Positions 37,471 to 49,313 are shown, counted from the first letter of the stretch. The stretch: 64,000 nt of DNA from Acinetobacter suaedae (GCF_008630915.1 NZ_CP043909.1:2418001-2482000), one strand, 5' to 3'. A program made the numbers and translations. The notes: generated by a model from the letters alone, not told the origin.

Positions 37471-38577
37471 TCAATCTTGCAAAGTTAAAATATAATATTT
37501 TAAATTAGCAGCGTAAGGTAAACTAGAACCGATCTGAACCAATGCTAATGTTTTATTATCTGCTGTTTGGAACAATTTCATACCATAGCTTTGAACACCA
37601 TTAATCTCTGGTAAATTATAAGCTGTGACAACACCATAACCGTAACCCGAATATTTCAAATAACCTGGTACATAAGAGTTCAATTCCTGCTCCCAAGTCC
37701 CATATACGGCTGGCAACACTCTTAAATCACTAACAGACTTATCTTGAATCAATGAAATAATAAATGTATCTTGCAACATTTTTATTCTTCCACCGTAGTT
37801 CAAGTTTGCCGTATAAAAATAAGTTCCTTCACTGCTGTAAACATACTCATGTTTTTGGTCAAAGAATAACTTCCCCCCAATTGGATAATCGCCATGATAT
37901 GGAGAATCCTTGGTTGAGATTGCATTTGTAGAACTCTTATCAAGATTTATACTAATTAAATCTCGCGGACTAACATCAAAGTATGTAAAGATAATTTTAT
38001 TGGTTTTTTCTGAGTAAATCCCTTTTAATTCTGAGAAGAATCCAAAATTGTTAGAACTTAACTGAAGTTCTTTAACACCAGTATTTAAATTAAGCTTCAC
38101 CACACCATTACTAAAAGCTTGGCTATCTTTAATGCCTAAAAAGAACCCAATCCCTTGATCTGTAAGAAATCCATCCGTATATGGTCCTTCATTCGGGAAA
38201 GTTTTAAGCAATTGGCCTTTTTCCAAATCAATATATGATATGTGATTTGGATGAATAACAATTGCCTTTTTACCATTTGGGCTTAACTTTATCACTTCAG
38301 CTGAATCAGATAACGGAATTCTGACTGTAGATGCAGTCAATCTATTTACAATATTTAAGGTCGCTAAAGATTGATCATATGCAATAATTTTATCAAGACT
38401 TACTGAATACTCTGATAATTCTGGGCGAAATGATATTTCTTTAATCGTTTTTACCGAAACACCCTTTTCAACAATCTTATTATTATCATTTCCAGTAGAT
38501 GCACCACCGCCCCCACCGCAAGCAACTAATAAACTACTTACAACTAAAATAGCTAATATTCTTTTCTTAAAAAACAT
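37471..38577 (-). CDS. Putative lipoprotein of unknown function, possible beta-propeller
   Basis: A 368-residue protein with a type II signal: VVSSLLVACGGGGG, lipobox Cys at residue 20, Gly-rich linker. The remainder alternates short beta-like segments (e.g. VIKLSPNGKKAIVIHPNHIS, KLNLNTGVKELQLSSNNFGF), suggesting a repeat beta-propeller. No catalytic motif is visible and no family name could be assigned. It is flanked by two palindromes on its upstream side (38600-38623, 38626-38683). A strain-variable lipoprotein is likely; this is inference. Confidence 0.6.
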   Translation of the reverse strand: MFFKKRILAILVVSSLLVACGGGGGASTGNDNNKIVEKGVSVKTIKEISFRPELSEYSVSLDKIIAYDQSLATLNIVNRLTASTVRIPLSDSAEVIKLSPNGKKAIVIHPNHISYIDLEKGQLLKTFPNEGPYTDGFLTDQGIGFFLGIKDSQAFSNGVVKLNLNTGVKELQLSSNNFGFFSELKGIYSEKTNKIIFTYFDVSPRDLISINLDKSSTNAISTKDSPYHGDYPIGGKLFFDQKHEYVYSSEGTYFYTANLNYGGRIKMLQDTFIISLIQDKSVSDLRVLPAVYGTWEQELNSYVPGYLKYSGYGYGVVTAYNLPEINGVQSYGMKLFQTADNKTLALVQIGSSLPYAANLKYYILTLQD

Positions 38578-38599
38578 AATTTTTCCGTACGTATTAGGT

Positions 38600-38623
38600 T
38601 ATTTATTTAATATTAAATAAATA
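38600..38623. promoter_or_regulatory. 24-bp perfect A+T palindrome
   Basis: Positions 38600-38623 form an exact palindrome of only A and T, beginning 22 bp upstream of the lipoprotein gene start. It could be an operator of that gene or a coincidence of composition. Confidence 0.35.
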
Positions 38624-38625
38624 TC

Positions 38626-38683
38626 ATACCATATAAAAAAATAAGACCTGCTATATAGCAGGTCTTATTTTTTTATATGGTAT
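38626..38683. terminator. 58-bp perfect palindrome, two-way terminator at the end of argB
   Basis: Every base from 38626 pairs with its partner at 77309 minus position: arms of 29 bp with no spacer. The inner part is a G+C-containing stem with A7 and T7 runs flanking it, so either strand can terminate. It begins one base after the argB stop. Confidence 0.85.
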
Positions 38684-38684
38684 T

Positions 38685-41016
<2,332 letters not shown>

Positions 41017-41209
41017 AATAAGCCCCTATTTTTATATATCAAAATTATTGCAGAAACAAAATACTATTAAGAAATTTGCTAACCCTTGTTGAGAAAAATT
41101 AAAATAGTCGGTCAGCTGCTTTGTAATATAAATCACAGGAACAATCAATATAAGAAATGCAACGCCCCGTCACAGAACATTGCATTAAATAATTTAACAA
41201 AGATTAAAA

Positions 41210-41662
41210 TTATTGCTGACCAGTATGGCCAAATCCACCTGCTCCACGTTCAGTCGCGACAAATTCATTCACTTGTTCAAATTCAGCCTGTACGACTGGA
41301 ACGAGCACGTATTGCGCTAAACGTTCACCTGGCTCTAAACGGAAAGTCGCCTGTCCACGATTCCAAACAGATACCATCAATTCTCCTTGATAGTCAGAGT
41401 CAATTAAACCAACCAAATTTCCTAAAACAATACCGTGCTTATGACCCAAGCCTGAACGAGGCAAAATCAACCCTGCAAAATTAGGGTCTTCGATATAAAT
41501 CGCTAATCCCGTTTTAACTAATACAGTTTCACCTGCAGCAATCTCAATCGCTTCATCCAAACATGCACGTAAATCTAAACCTGCTGAACCATGAGTTGCG
41601 TATGCAGGCATTGCCCATTCTTGACCTAAACGTGCATCTAATACTTTAACTTGGACTTTCAT
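41210..41662 (-). CDS. dut: Deoxyuridine 5'-triphosphate nucleotidohydrolase (dUTPase)
   Basis: A 150-residue trimeric dUTPase; dUTP is cut to dUMP and pyrophosphate. The five motifs are visible: [42 protein letters not shown] and the C-terminal [10 protein letters not shown]. It lies 193 bp upstream of the algC-like gene and downstream of rep, on the same strand. The usual dut-algC-argB order is conserved with Pseudomonas relatives. Confidence 0.97.
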   Translation of the reverse strand: MKVQVKVLDARLGQEWAMPAYATHGSAGLDLRACLDEAIEIAAGETVLVKTGLAIYIEDPNFAGLILPRSGLGHKHGIVLGNLVGLIDSDYQGELMVSVWNRGQATFRLEPGERLAQYVLVPVVQAEFEQVNEFVATERGAGGFGHTGQQ

Positions 41663-41685
41663 TCCGACTTCCTATTTACAATTTT

Positions 41686-43725
41686 CTAACGTTTCAATAA
41701 AGCTTTTAAGTTAGCAAGATACTGCTGTGCTTGCTCTTTTGGATCTACATTCGGAGCAAGTTTCTTTTTACGCCCATGCCATTCCAAATCATCTTGGGGC
41801 AATTCATCCAAGAAACGACTTGGCGTCATTTGACGCATTTGACCACCATTTTTACGTTGCTCTGCTAAGGTCAAGGTTAAGCCTTGACGGGCACGGGTAA
41901 TCCCTACGTACATCAAACGGCGCTCTTCTTCGATGGTTTCTGAAGCAATCGAGTTCTTATGCGGTAGCAGCTCTTCTTCTAAACCGATCATATAAACATA
42001 TGGAAATTCCAGACCTTTTGCTGCATGAAGCGTCAACAAATTGACCTTATCGGTATCTTCCTCTTCCTGCTGTTGCTCCAACATATCGAGCAACACCAGT
42101 TTCCGAATCACACTCTCGATGTTTTTCTCATCTACATCATCAGTACGATTAATCAAATTTTGAATACTGGTATAGAGACTTTCAATATTGTCGATTTTGG
42201 TTTTTTCTTGTGCAGGGGTCGCCGCCTGCTCACGAACGTAATCAATATAGCCAGCTTCATTGATCATCTGACGAACTTTAGGAACAGGCTCATCATCATC
42301 GAGAAGTTCACGGGTAAAAGTTGCAATAAAATCAGCAAACTCATGAAGCTGTGTTGCAGCTTTCTTTGGTAAGACCATCGATAAACGCTGGTCTGATGAA
42401 GCCGTTAATAAGGATAAGGTATTTTCTTGCGCAAATAATCCAAGCTTCTCTAAAGTCACTGGTCCAATCGCGCGTTTTGGCGTATTGATGATACGTAAAA
42501 ATGCACTATCATCTTCAGGGTTGATGATTAAGCGCAAATAGCTCATTACATCTTTAATTTCTGCTCGGGCGAAGAATGATTGACCACCAGACAATTTATA
42601 TGGGATTTGCATTTGACGTAGTTGGGTTTCAATCACACGTGCTTGGAAATTACCTCGATAAAGCACAGCATAATCTTTCCAGCTTTTGCCATTCATCAAC
42701 TTATGCGTGATCAAATCTTTCACAACACGCTCTGCTTCATCATCATCATTCAAACAAGTGATGACACGAATATTTTCGCCATGGCCTTTATCACTCCACA
42801 ATTTTTTATCAAATATGTGAGGATTGTTTTCGATTACAGCATTGGCAGCCTTTAAGATACGACTGGTTGAGCGATAGTTTTGCTCAAGCTTAATGACTTT
42901 TAAATTATGGAAATCATCTTTCAATAACGCCATATTTTCAGGTTTTGCACCACGCCACGCATAAATGGACTGGTCATCATCGCCTACCGCAGTGAACTGC
43001 CCCATGACACCGACTAAAAGCTTCACTAAGGTATATTGGGCAGTATTGGTATCTTGATATTCATCGACCAGCAAGTAACGAACGCGATTTTGCCATTTAT
43101 CACGAACTTCAGCATTTTCTTGAAGTAAACGTGTTGGCATCACAATCAAATCATCGAAATCAACAGCATTGTAAGCACGTAGATTGCGCTCATATAACTG
43201 ATATAAATGAGCAAGCTGTACATCTTCTACAGTTTCACAAGTTGAATGTGCTTGCTCTGGTAAGATCAGATCATTTTTCCAATCTGAAATTTTCTTCATG
43301 GCCTTTGCAATCAATTCTTTACTTTCTGCACCTGACATATTATCTCGTTGCATCAAGTCCATCAGAATACGTTTGCAATCATCTGCATCTAAAATAGAAA
43401 AATTAGCTTTAAGCGGTAAGTTTTTTAGCTCTAAACGTAATAAATTCAAGCCAAAAGTATGGAAAGTCGAAACTGATAGCCCTTTGGCTTCTTCACGTGA
43501 CAGTAATTTACCCACACGCTCTTTCATTTCACGTGCAGCTTTATTAGTAAATGTCATCGCAGTAATACGATACGCTGGGATCCCACACTGTTGTACTAAA
43601 AAAGCAATTTTTCGTGTAATCACTGAAGTTTTACCCGAACCTGCACCTGCAAGCACCAACAATGGCCCCTGAACATACTTCATGGCTTCAAGTTGCTTGT
43701 CATTCAATTGACTGGCAGATGACAT
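41686..43725 (-). CDS. rep: ATP-dependent DNA helicase Rep
   Basis: A 679-residue superfamily 1A helicase. Motif I is LAGAGSGKTSVITRKI, II is VDEYQDTNTAQ, III is VGDDDQSIYAWRGAKPENM, IV is LEQNYRSTSRI, VI is YVGITRARQGLTLTL. It unwinds 3'-5' and helps restart replication forks. The ATG at 43725 (MSSASQLNDKQLEAMK) follows a GAGAGGAA site, and is preferred over a start 45 nt upstream. UvrD is the close alternative; the start NDKQLEAMKYVQGPLLVLAG and the length favour Rep. Confidence 0.92.
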   Translation of the reverse strand: MSSASQLNDKQLEAMKYVQGPLLVLAGAGSGKTSVITRKIAFLVQQCGIPAYRITAMTFTNKAAREMKERVGKLLSREEAKGLSVSTFHTFGLNLLRLELKNLPLKANFSILDADDCKRILMDLMQRDNMSGAESKELIAKAMKKISDWKNDLILPEQAHSTCETVEDVQLAHLYQLYERNLRAYNAVDFDDLIVMPTRLLQENAEVRDKWQNRVRYLLVDEYQDTNTAQYTLVKLLVGVMGQFTAVGDDDQSIYAWRGAKPENMALLKDDFHNLKVIKLEQNYRSTSRILKAANAVIENNPHIFDKKLWSDKGHGENIRVITCLNDDDEAERVVKDLITHKLMNGKSWKDYAVLYRGNFQARVIETQLRQMQIPYKLSGGQSFFARAEIKDVMSYLRLIINPEDDSAFLRIINTPKRAIGPVTLEKLGLFAQENTLSLLTASSDQRLSMVLPKKAATQLHEFADFIATFTRELLDDDEPVPKVRQMINEAGYIDYVREQAATPAQEKTKIDNIESLYTSIQNLINRTDDVDEKNIESVIRKLVLLDMLEQQQEEEDTDKVNLLTLHAAKGLEFPYVYMIGLEEELLPHKNSIASETIEEERRLMYVGITRARQGLTLTLAEQRKNGGQMRQMTPSRFLDELPQDDLEWHGRKKKLAPNVDPKEQAQQYLANLKALLKR

Positions 43726-43883
43726 CTTGTAATTCCTCTCTCGTTTCCGAGCCTGATTTTCCGAGCACAATTATAGTCATCTCTTTTTTATAATCCCAAT
43801 AATAAATCTTGGGATATGTATAAATTATGATGAGTCATAGCCACGATTACGCCATAGCTTGTCGCTATGATTTTTTTCCGCAT

Positions 43884-43909
43884 AAAAAAACCACCCGAAG
43901 GTGGTTTTT
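43884..43909. terminator. Terminator of the OmpA-like lipoprotein gene
   Basis: An AACCACC/GGTGGTT stem with a short CGAA loop and A/T runs on both sides, 17 bp after the stop on the minus strand. Confidence 0.85.
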
Positions 43910-43925
43910 AATTAGTCAAAACAAA

Positions 43926-44579
43926 TTATTGTTTCGCATAAATACTGATTTCAACACGACGGTTTTGTTCACGACCAGCAGCAGTACTATTATCTGCAAT
44001 TGGGTTTGATGAACCATAACCTTGTGCATCAATACGGCTACCTGCAATACCTTGACCAGTTAAATAGTTCTTAACTGATTGTGCACGTGCTTGAGACAAA
44101 GGAATGTTGATTGAATCATTACCAGTGTTGTCTGTATAACCAGTCACTAAAATCGCGCTTTGGTTATCTTCACCTAAAACTTGCGCTACTTTATTTAAAG
44201 TTGCGTAGAAGTTAGGTTTGATGTTTGATTTATTCGTATCAAAAGTGATGCTACCTGGCATAATCAATTGAACAGAACCATCTGGATTACGACCTACATC
44301 TACACCAGTACCCTGCATTTGTTGGCGAAGTTTTTTCTCTTTATTGTCAAGATATAAACCACCTGCGCCACCTAAAACTGCACCAATTGCAGCAGCACGG
44401 TTATTTTGTTTACTGGTATTCGCATTTCCTTTAGAAACACCGTAACCTGCAGCAGCACCAATCAATGCGCCTAAAGCAGCTTTATCATATTCTACGCCGC
44501 CAATATTATTACCTGTAGTTTGGCAACCAGAAAGAACCAATCCAGCCCCTACGAGTGTTGAAATCATTAATGCACGCAT
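43926..44579 (-). CDS. OmpA-family lipoprotein (YiaD-like)
   Basis: A 217-residue lipoprotein. The signal ends at the lipobox LVLSGCQ (Cys at residue 19). A Gly-rich segment, ALGALIGAAAGYGVSKG and AAAIGAVLGGAGGLYLDNK, is a glycine-zipper that may insert in membranes. The C-terminal OmpA domain binds peptidoglycan; ILVTGYTDNTGNDSINI and LSQARAQSVKNYL are its signatures. The ATG at 44579 follows an AGGAGC site and is preferred to an upstream start. It anchors the outer membrane to the wall. Confidence 0.9.
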   Translation of the reverse strand: MRALMISTLVGAGLVLSGCQTTGNNIGGVEYDKAALGALIGAAAGYGVSKGNANTSKQNNRAAAIGAVLGGAGGLYLDNKEKKLRQQMQGTGVDVGRNPDGSVQLIMPGSITFDTNKSNIKPNFYATLNKVAQVLGEDNQSAILVTGYTDNTGNDSINIPLSQARAQSVKNYLTGQGIAGSRIDAQGYGSSNPIADNSTAAGREQNRRVEISIYAKQ

Positions 44580-44971
44580 TGCGTAGCTCCTGTCTATGTA
44601 TTTTGTTGTCTTGGTAAATGATGAATCAAAAAATAAAAGCACACCATTGATATTTTGTTAATAATAAACGGTTTATTTATATTTTTGTAATACTTTGATG
44701 CATTTTACTTGCATAAAGCATCACATTTTCTCCATTGTTATTCTCTTTTACCCATCTGTTTAAAGCCTAACAAATTGCTGCCATACAATTGTATAACTTC
44801 TGATGCATTGATATTTCAATCGTTCACACATTTTTCTATGCTTCATATATCTAATGCTCAACACAAGAGATAAAAATTATCAGTTCGTCAAATATACGGT
44901 TGTATTTCAATTTCTGTTGTTTATAGTTGGAACATCTCATTTTAAAAACAGCTGCACTCAAGGTTCGATTT
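44580..44971. other. Divergent intergenic region with a small palindrome
   Basis: About 390 bp between the OmpA-like and acyltransferase genes, no gene seen. At 44663-44677 AATAAAC and GTTTATT flank one base, a 15-bp palindrome 84 bp upstream of the OmpA-like gene. The rest shows no certain promoter. Confidence 0.4.
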
Positions 44972-45904
44972 ATGTCTACCGCAAATAAAAAAGCATCCTT
45001 TTTGCAAAAAATTGGTAAGGGATTAACTGTTGGCTCAGTCATCACAGGAAGCACTTTCTTACATGGTCCACCTGTACTTGCTTTAGGTTTGACAAAATTG
45101 TTTAAGAAGTCAGCAAAAGTCGATGAAACCAATATCCAAATTACCAATAGCTGGTTAGGTGTAAATAATTGGTTAATTGACAATGTATTACCTGATTTAC
45201 ATTGGGATATCAGTATAGATGAAAACCTAGACCTTAATTTACAAGGACGTTACTTGATGGTTTGTAATCATCAAAGCTGGGTTGATACAACAGTGAATCA
45301 ATATTTTGGTTTAACTCGTATGCCCCTAACACGCTTCTTCACAAAATGGGAACTCATTTTCATTCCTTTCGTTGGTCAAGCTTTTAAAATTCTAGGCTTC
45401 CCAATGATGAAACGTCATACCAAAGAGCAAATCGCAAAAAATCCTGAACTAAAATCGAGAGATATGCTCGAAGCACGTAAAGCTTGTGAACAGCTATTAA
45501 GTCAGCCTTTTACCCTACTCAACTATTTAGAAGGCACGCGATTTACACCTGAAAAGCACGATAAACAACAATCCAAATATAAAAACCTACTCAAACCTAA
45601 AGCTGGTGGTTTGGCACTTGCTTTAAATATCTTAGGTGATCAAATTGATGCATTCGTCGATATGACTATTGTTTATCCAGATGGTGCACCTGAATATAGT
45701 GATTTTTGGTTAGGTGATGTTTCCCGTATTGCTGTAGATATTCGTAAAATTGAAATTCCTCAATGGGTAATCGGCGGTGATTACGAAGATGATCCCCAAT
45801 ACCGCGAACGTTTCCAAAAATGGGTTGACCAAATATGGACAGAAAAAGACCAACTCATTAGTGAAATGAAAGCAAAATACTCCGCAGCATCACAGGTTGA
45901 GTAA
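44972..45904 (+). CDS. PlsC-type lysophospholipid acyltransferase (YihG-like)
   Basis: A 310-residue 1-acylglycerol-3-phosphate acyltransferase-like enzyme. The catalytic HX4D motif is VCNHQSWVDTTV, and the acceptor-binding motif is LEGTRFTPEKHD. An N-terminal hydrophobic stretch, TVGSVITGSTFLHGPPVLA, may anchor it in the inner membrane. The ATG at 44972 begins MSTANKKAS; the frame continues 15 codons upstream from a TTG. It probably acylates a lysophospholipid or related lipid. The next gene starts 3 bp after its stop, implying a linked function with a membrane protein. Confidence 0.87.
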   Translation: MSTANKKASFLQKIGKGLTVGSVITGSTFLHGPPVLALGLTKLFKKSAKVDETNIQITNSWLGVNNWLIDNVLPDLHWDISIDENLDLNLQGRYLMVCNHQSWVDTTVNQYFGLTRMPLTRFFTKWELIFIPFVGQAFKILGFPMMKRHTKEQIAKNPELKSRDMLEARKACEQLLSQPFTLLNYLEGTRFTPEKHDKQQSKYKNLLKPKAGGLALALNILGDQIDAFVDMTIVYPDGAPEYSDFWLGDVSRIAVDIRKIEIPQWVIGGDYEDDPQYRERFQKWVDQIWTEKDQLISEMKAKYSAASQVE

Positions 45905-45907
45905 AAG

Positions 45908-46966
45908 ATGGTTCAACAGAATACAAAACCCAAGTCTAAATACCATCGTGTTGATCAAAACAGTTGGGCTTTCCGATTGTTTCTGATCTATGACATCTTT
46001 ATGGTGTTTATTATTGTGTTTAACTTATTCTGCTTAGGGATGAACCTTTTTTTAATGAGTTCATTAGGAGAATGGTTATTCCAACAAATCCATCTCCTTA
46101 ATGTCCTTGAGTTCTACCGGACCTATCTACATCCATGGGTGATTACCACCGAAGCTTGGTTTATTATTTTTCTCATCGCTGAGTTAGTGGTTCGTTGGAT
46201 TGTCGCAATAATATATAAGCACCATGCACGTTGGTGGTGGTTTCCATTTATTCATTTCTATGAAATTTTAGCCATTATCCCCTTCTTACGTTTTTTACGC
46301 CTATTTCGTGCAGGGATTATTGCCTATCGCTTATATGAAATGGGTTATCAAGTGATTCCAGAAAAAATCCAACGGACACTTTTATTCTATTATCGTGTCG
46401 TAATGGAAGAACTGTCTGATCGCGTGGTCATTACAGTCTTAGATGGTTTGAAACATGAACTAAAAACCAATAGTAGCCATCAAAAAACGATTCATGATCT
46501 AGTGGATCATCATCGGCAACTCTTTGTCATCACACTGTCCTCATTATTACAAGAATCATTAGCAACGGCACTCCAACAGCAGCAACCCTTAATCACGAAG
46601 AAAGTCGGTGAAATTGTGAATCAAGCCATTGAGGACACACCTGAATTAACACAGCTATTACGACTTATCCCAATCGTCGGTGGACGGATTGAGCAACAGA
46701 TTCAAAGTATCGGACAGCGTTTAGGAGAAAATATCAGTGCAGGTTTAATCGAACCTTTTACCGCAGGCACGCCGCAACAACCTAATGAAAATTTTCAACT
46801 AATCGCAGAAAAAGTCAGTGAGATCAATATTGACAATCAATATTTAGAAGAACTTGTGAAATCAGTGGTGTTTGAAAGTATTGATGCGATACAAAAACAA
46901 GTTCGAGTAAAACAATGGCAAGAAATGCTCTCCGAAAATGATCAATTGCACAAAAAAGCGGAATGA
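45908..46966 (+). CDS. Membrane protein with voltage-sensor-like N-terminal domain
   Basis: A 352-residue protein. The N-terminal third has about four hydrophobic segments; the second (about residues 80-102) holds AELVVRW, and the next includes YEILAIIPFLRFLRLFRAG, an S3-S4-like stretch with Arg at every third residue as in voltage-sensor domains. No K+ channel pore (TVGYG-like) is present. The C-terminal 200 residues are a soluble, Gln- and helix-rich region (e.g. QQQQPLITKKVGEIVNQ). Gating, transport or a purely structural role is unknown. It starts 3 bp after the acyltransferase stop and is probably coupled to it. Confidence 0.65.
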   Translation: MVQQNTKPKSKYHRVDQNSWAFRLFLIYDIFMVFIIVFNLFCLGMNLFLMSSLGEWLFQQIHLLNVLEFYRTYLHPWVITTEAWFIIFLIAELVVRWIVAIIYKHHARWWWFPFIHFYEILAIIPFLRFLRLFRAGIIAYRLYEMGYQVIPEKIQRTLLFYYRVVMEELSDRVVITVLDGLKHELKTNSSHQKTIHDLVDHHRQLFVITLSSLLQESLATALQQQQPLITKKVGEIVNQAIEDTPELTQLLRLIPIVGGRIEQQIQSIGQRLGENISAGLIEPFTAGTPQQPNENFQLIAEKVSEINIDNQYLEELVKSVVFESIDAIQKQVRVKQWQEMLSENDQLHKKAE

Positions 46967-47071
46967 TTACAAGAAAATTTACCAATCACGCTAGAGAATT
47001 GATGTAATTTGTTCTAGCATTTGCTTTTATTTATAACACACTAGAGTGCTTAAAGCCCTGAAGGATACATT

Positions 47072-47791
47072 ATGGCTGATATACGGATTACGGGCAGAAT
47101 GGTGAATTTTAGTCGATTGGTATTCGACACAAATGACCACAATGCGATCCGACAGCAATTAACAAGCACATTAAATGAAGGTTCCTATTTAGGAACTTTA
47201 GTCATTATAGACAGTACCGTCGAGCAAGAGTTAATCGCTCTGATTCAGCTCTTGATTGATCTTGGTTTGCAACCAATGGCTGTAATTGATGGTATTTTAG
47301 GTGACGAAGCGCGTGCAATCCAATTCCCTGTTTTACCTGCAGACCAACCTTTGCAACGGATCAAAGCATCAAAAGAGCAAGTCATTGCACATGAAGCCAA
47401 AGATCAAGCCAATAGTTCTGCAATACAAACACCACAAAAAAATACAGCGAGTACGCATATCACCTCTTATCATGATGAGATTTTGCGTACTGGACAATGT
47501 TTAGTACAAGATCAAGGCGATATTATCTTAAATGCGGGTATGAACAGTGGCTCGGAAGTCATTGCATCTGGAAATATTCACATTTATGGCAATGCTCGTG
47601 GTAGAGTCATTGCAGGTGCAGGCGGACATACATCAGCACGCATTTTTTGCAATTCACTTGAAGCAGAGCTAGTCTCTATTGCTGGAACCTATTGTGTAGC
47701 TGATGACATACCGAAAGATATGATTCAAAAGCCAGTACATATTTATTTAAATAACAAGCAAGAACTTGAATTTGAAGCCTTGCAGTTTTAA
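47072..47791 (+). CDS. minC: Septum site-determining protein MinC
   Basis: A 239-residue inhibitor of FtsZ. The N-terminal MinC_N domain begins [20 protein letters not shown]; the C-terminal beta-helix domain holds [20 protein letters not shown] then [17 protein letters not shown], the MinD-binding repeats. A Thr/Gln-rich linker joins the domains. An AAGGATA site precedes the ATG. It is the first gene of minCDE and blocks FtsZ rings near poles. Confidence 0.96.
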   Translation: MADIRITGRMVNFSRLVFDTNDHNAIRQQLTSTLNEGSYLGTLVIIDSTVEQELIALIQLLIDLGLQPMAVIDGILGDEARAIQFPVLPADQPLQRIKASKEQVIAHEAKDQANSSAIQTPQKNTASTHITSYHDEILRTGQCLVQDQGDIILNAGMNSGSEVIASGNIHIYGNARGRVIAGAGGHTSARIFCNSLEAELVSIAGTYCVADDIPKDMIQKPVHIYLNNKQELEFEALQF

Positions 47792-47850
47792 TTTATAAAC
47801 ACCAAAAAAGCCCTTTCAGGGGTGTATGACCATAAATAGGAGTGGATTCG

Positions 47851-48663
47851 GTGGCCAAAATTGTTGTCGTAACGTCAGGCAAAGGTGGTGTAGGTAAAAC
47901 TACAACAAGTGCATCTTTTGCAACAGGTTTAGCCCTACGTGGTCATAAAACTGTTGTAATTGATTTCGATGTAGGTCTACGTAATCTTGATTTGATCATG
48001 GGCTGCGAACGCCGCGTAGTTTATGATTTTGTGAATGTCATCAATAATGAAGCACGCTTACAACAAGCACTTATACGTGATAAAGAAATTGAGAATTTAT
48101 ATATCTTACCTGCATCACAAACTCGTGACAAAGATGCCTTAAGTGATGAAGGCGTAGCACGTGTAATCGATGAACTCTCTCAAGAATTTGATTACATCAT
48201 CTGTGATTCACCAGCGGGTATTGAGCGTGGCGCAATTTTAGCGATGTATCACGCTGATGAAGCAATCATCGTAACAAACCCAGAGATTTCATCTGTTCGT
48301 GACTCTGACCGTATTATTGGTATGCTTGATAGTAAGACCAAAAAGGTAGAGCAAAATGAAGGCCGTATTCGCAAACATCTATGTATCACTCGTTTCAATC
48401 CCGAACGTGCTGATCGACAAGAAATGTTAACGATAGATGATATTTCTAAAGATATCTTACGTGTACCAACTTTAGGGGTAATTCCGGAGTGCCCAAGCGT
48501 GCTACAAGCATCAAATGAAGGTAAACCGGTTATTCTTTACTCAGACACTAAAGCTGGGCAAGCGTATGATGATTTAGTGGCACGTTTTCTTGGTGAAGAA
48601 CGTCCATATCGACACATTGTGGTACAGCCAAAAGGTTGGTTAGCTAGACTATTTGGAGCGTAA
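47851..48663 (+). CDS. minD: Septum site-determining ATPase MinD
   Basis: A 270-residue deviant Walker ATPase. The GTG at 47851 gives AKIVVVTSGKGGVGKTT, the deviant Walker A with its signature Lys; AGGAG stands 8 nt before it. IDFDVGLRNLDLIMG and CDSPAGIERGAILA are further motifs. The C-terminal amphipathic helix GWLARLFGA targets the membrane. It recruits MinC, and MinE drives its oscillation. An upstream GTG (47842) is the less likely start. The stop overlaps the minE start (TAATG). Confidence 0.96.
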   Translation: MAKIVVVTSGKGGVGKTTTSASFATGLALRGHKTVVIDFDVGLRNLDLIMGCERRVVYDFVNVINNEARLQQALIRDKEIENLYILPASQTRDKDALSDEGVARVIDELSQEFDYIICDSPAGIERGAILAMYHADEAIIVTNPEISSVRDSDRIIGMLDSKTKKVEQNEGRIRKHLCITRFNPERADRQEMLTIDDISKDILRVPTLGVIPECPSVLQASNEGKPVILYSDTKAGQAYDDLVARFLGEERPYRHIVVQPKGWLARLFGA

Positions 48664-48938
48664 TGATGGCAGGATTCTGGAGTAAACTATTTAGCAGTGA
48701 AGAAAAACCATCAAGTGCACAAACTGCCAAAGATCGTTTGAAGGTGATCGTTGCATCTGAACAAGGTTTAGGTCGCCGTTTAAGCCAAGACAAAATCGAC
48801 CAAATGAAAAAAGAAATCATGCAAGTCGTTAGTCGTTATGTGCGCGGTGTGGACGAACAACATATCCAAATGCAAGTCCGTTCAGAAGCAAATATCGAAA
48901 TGTTAGAAATGAATATCAATTTACCTGAAGATCGATAG
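48663..48938 (+). CDS. minE: Cell division topological specificity factor MinE
   Basis: A 91-residue protein (90 if the second ATG is used). The N-terminal amphipathic part GFWSKLFSSEEKPSSAQTAK binds membrane and MinD; RLKVIVASEQGLGRR is the MinD-contact strand; the C-terminal topology domain follows (QMQVRSEANIEMLEMNINLP). The ATG overlaps the minD stop; both ATGs are adjacent (48663 and 48666). A terminator follows. Confidence 0.95.
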   Translation: MMAGFWSKLFSSEEKPSSAQTAKDRLKVIVASEQGLGRRLSQDKIDQMKKEIMQVVSRYVRGVDEQHIQMQVRSEANIEMLEMNINLPEDR

Positions 48939-48964
48939 AAGTTTTTTCATTAGCGATTTTTTTC

Positions 48965-49007
48965 AAATAAAGGCAAAATACCCTTCGGTTTTTGCCTTTA
49001 TTATTTT
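48965..49007 (+). terminator. Terminator of the minCDE operon
   Basis: AATAAAGGCAAAA paired with a T-rich TTTTTGCCTTTATT arm with a CCCTTCGG-type loop, ending in T runs. Confidence 0.8.
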
Positions 49008-49025
49008 AAAACTGAGGAGATTGAT

Positions 49026-49313
49026 ATGGCATTATCACAGCCAGCAACTTTCAACGAAGAATGGTCAGATGAGCGTGTTTTTGCCTACCTTAACCAACTT
49101 CCTCCAACAGGTGTAAATGCTGACTTTCATGTGCTTTATCATGCATTCAAACATATGCGTCCACATGATTATGAGCGTTTAATTACTCAGTTTCTAGCTG
49201 ATGGCCGTGATTTAAATGCGACCAACCCTGAAGGACAACGCATTCATGACGTGATTGCACAATTTCCTCGCCAAAAAGATGGATTTCTAGAAGTTTTAGC
49301 AAAATTCGCTTAA
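49026..49313 (+). CDS. PA4642-family protein
   Basis: A 95-residue protein. The pattern FNEEWSDERVFAYLNQLPPT then GVNADFHVLYHAFKHMRPHD and DGRDLNATNPEGQRIHDVI matches the PA4642 family, small uncharacterised proteins of gammaproteobacteria. No motif suggests an activity. It has its own ribosome site (GAGGAG at 49014-49019) and a strong terminator at each side, so it may be expressed separately from min. Confidence 0.8.
   Translation: MALSQPATFNEEWSDERVFAYLNQLPPTGVNADFHVLYHAFKHMRPHDYERLITQFLADGRDLNATNPEGQRIHDVIAQFPRQKDGFLEVLAKFA

Noticed and set aside
41086..41484. A 132-codon plus-strand open frame
   Set aside because: Antisense to dut over most of its length; the amino-acid content is unlike a protein family.
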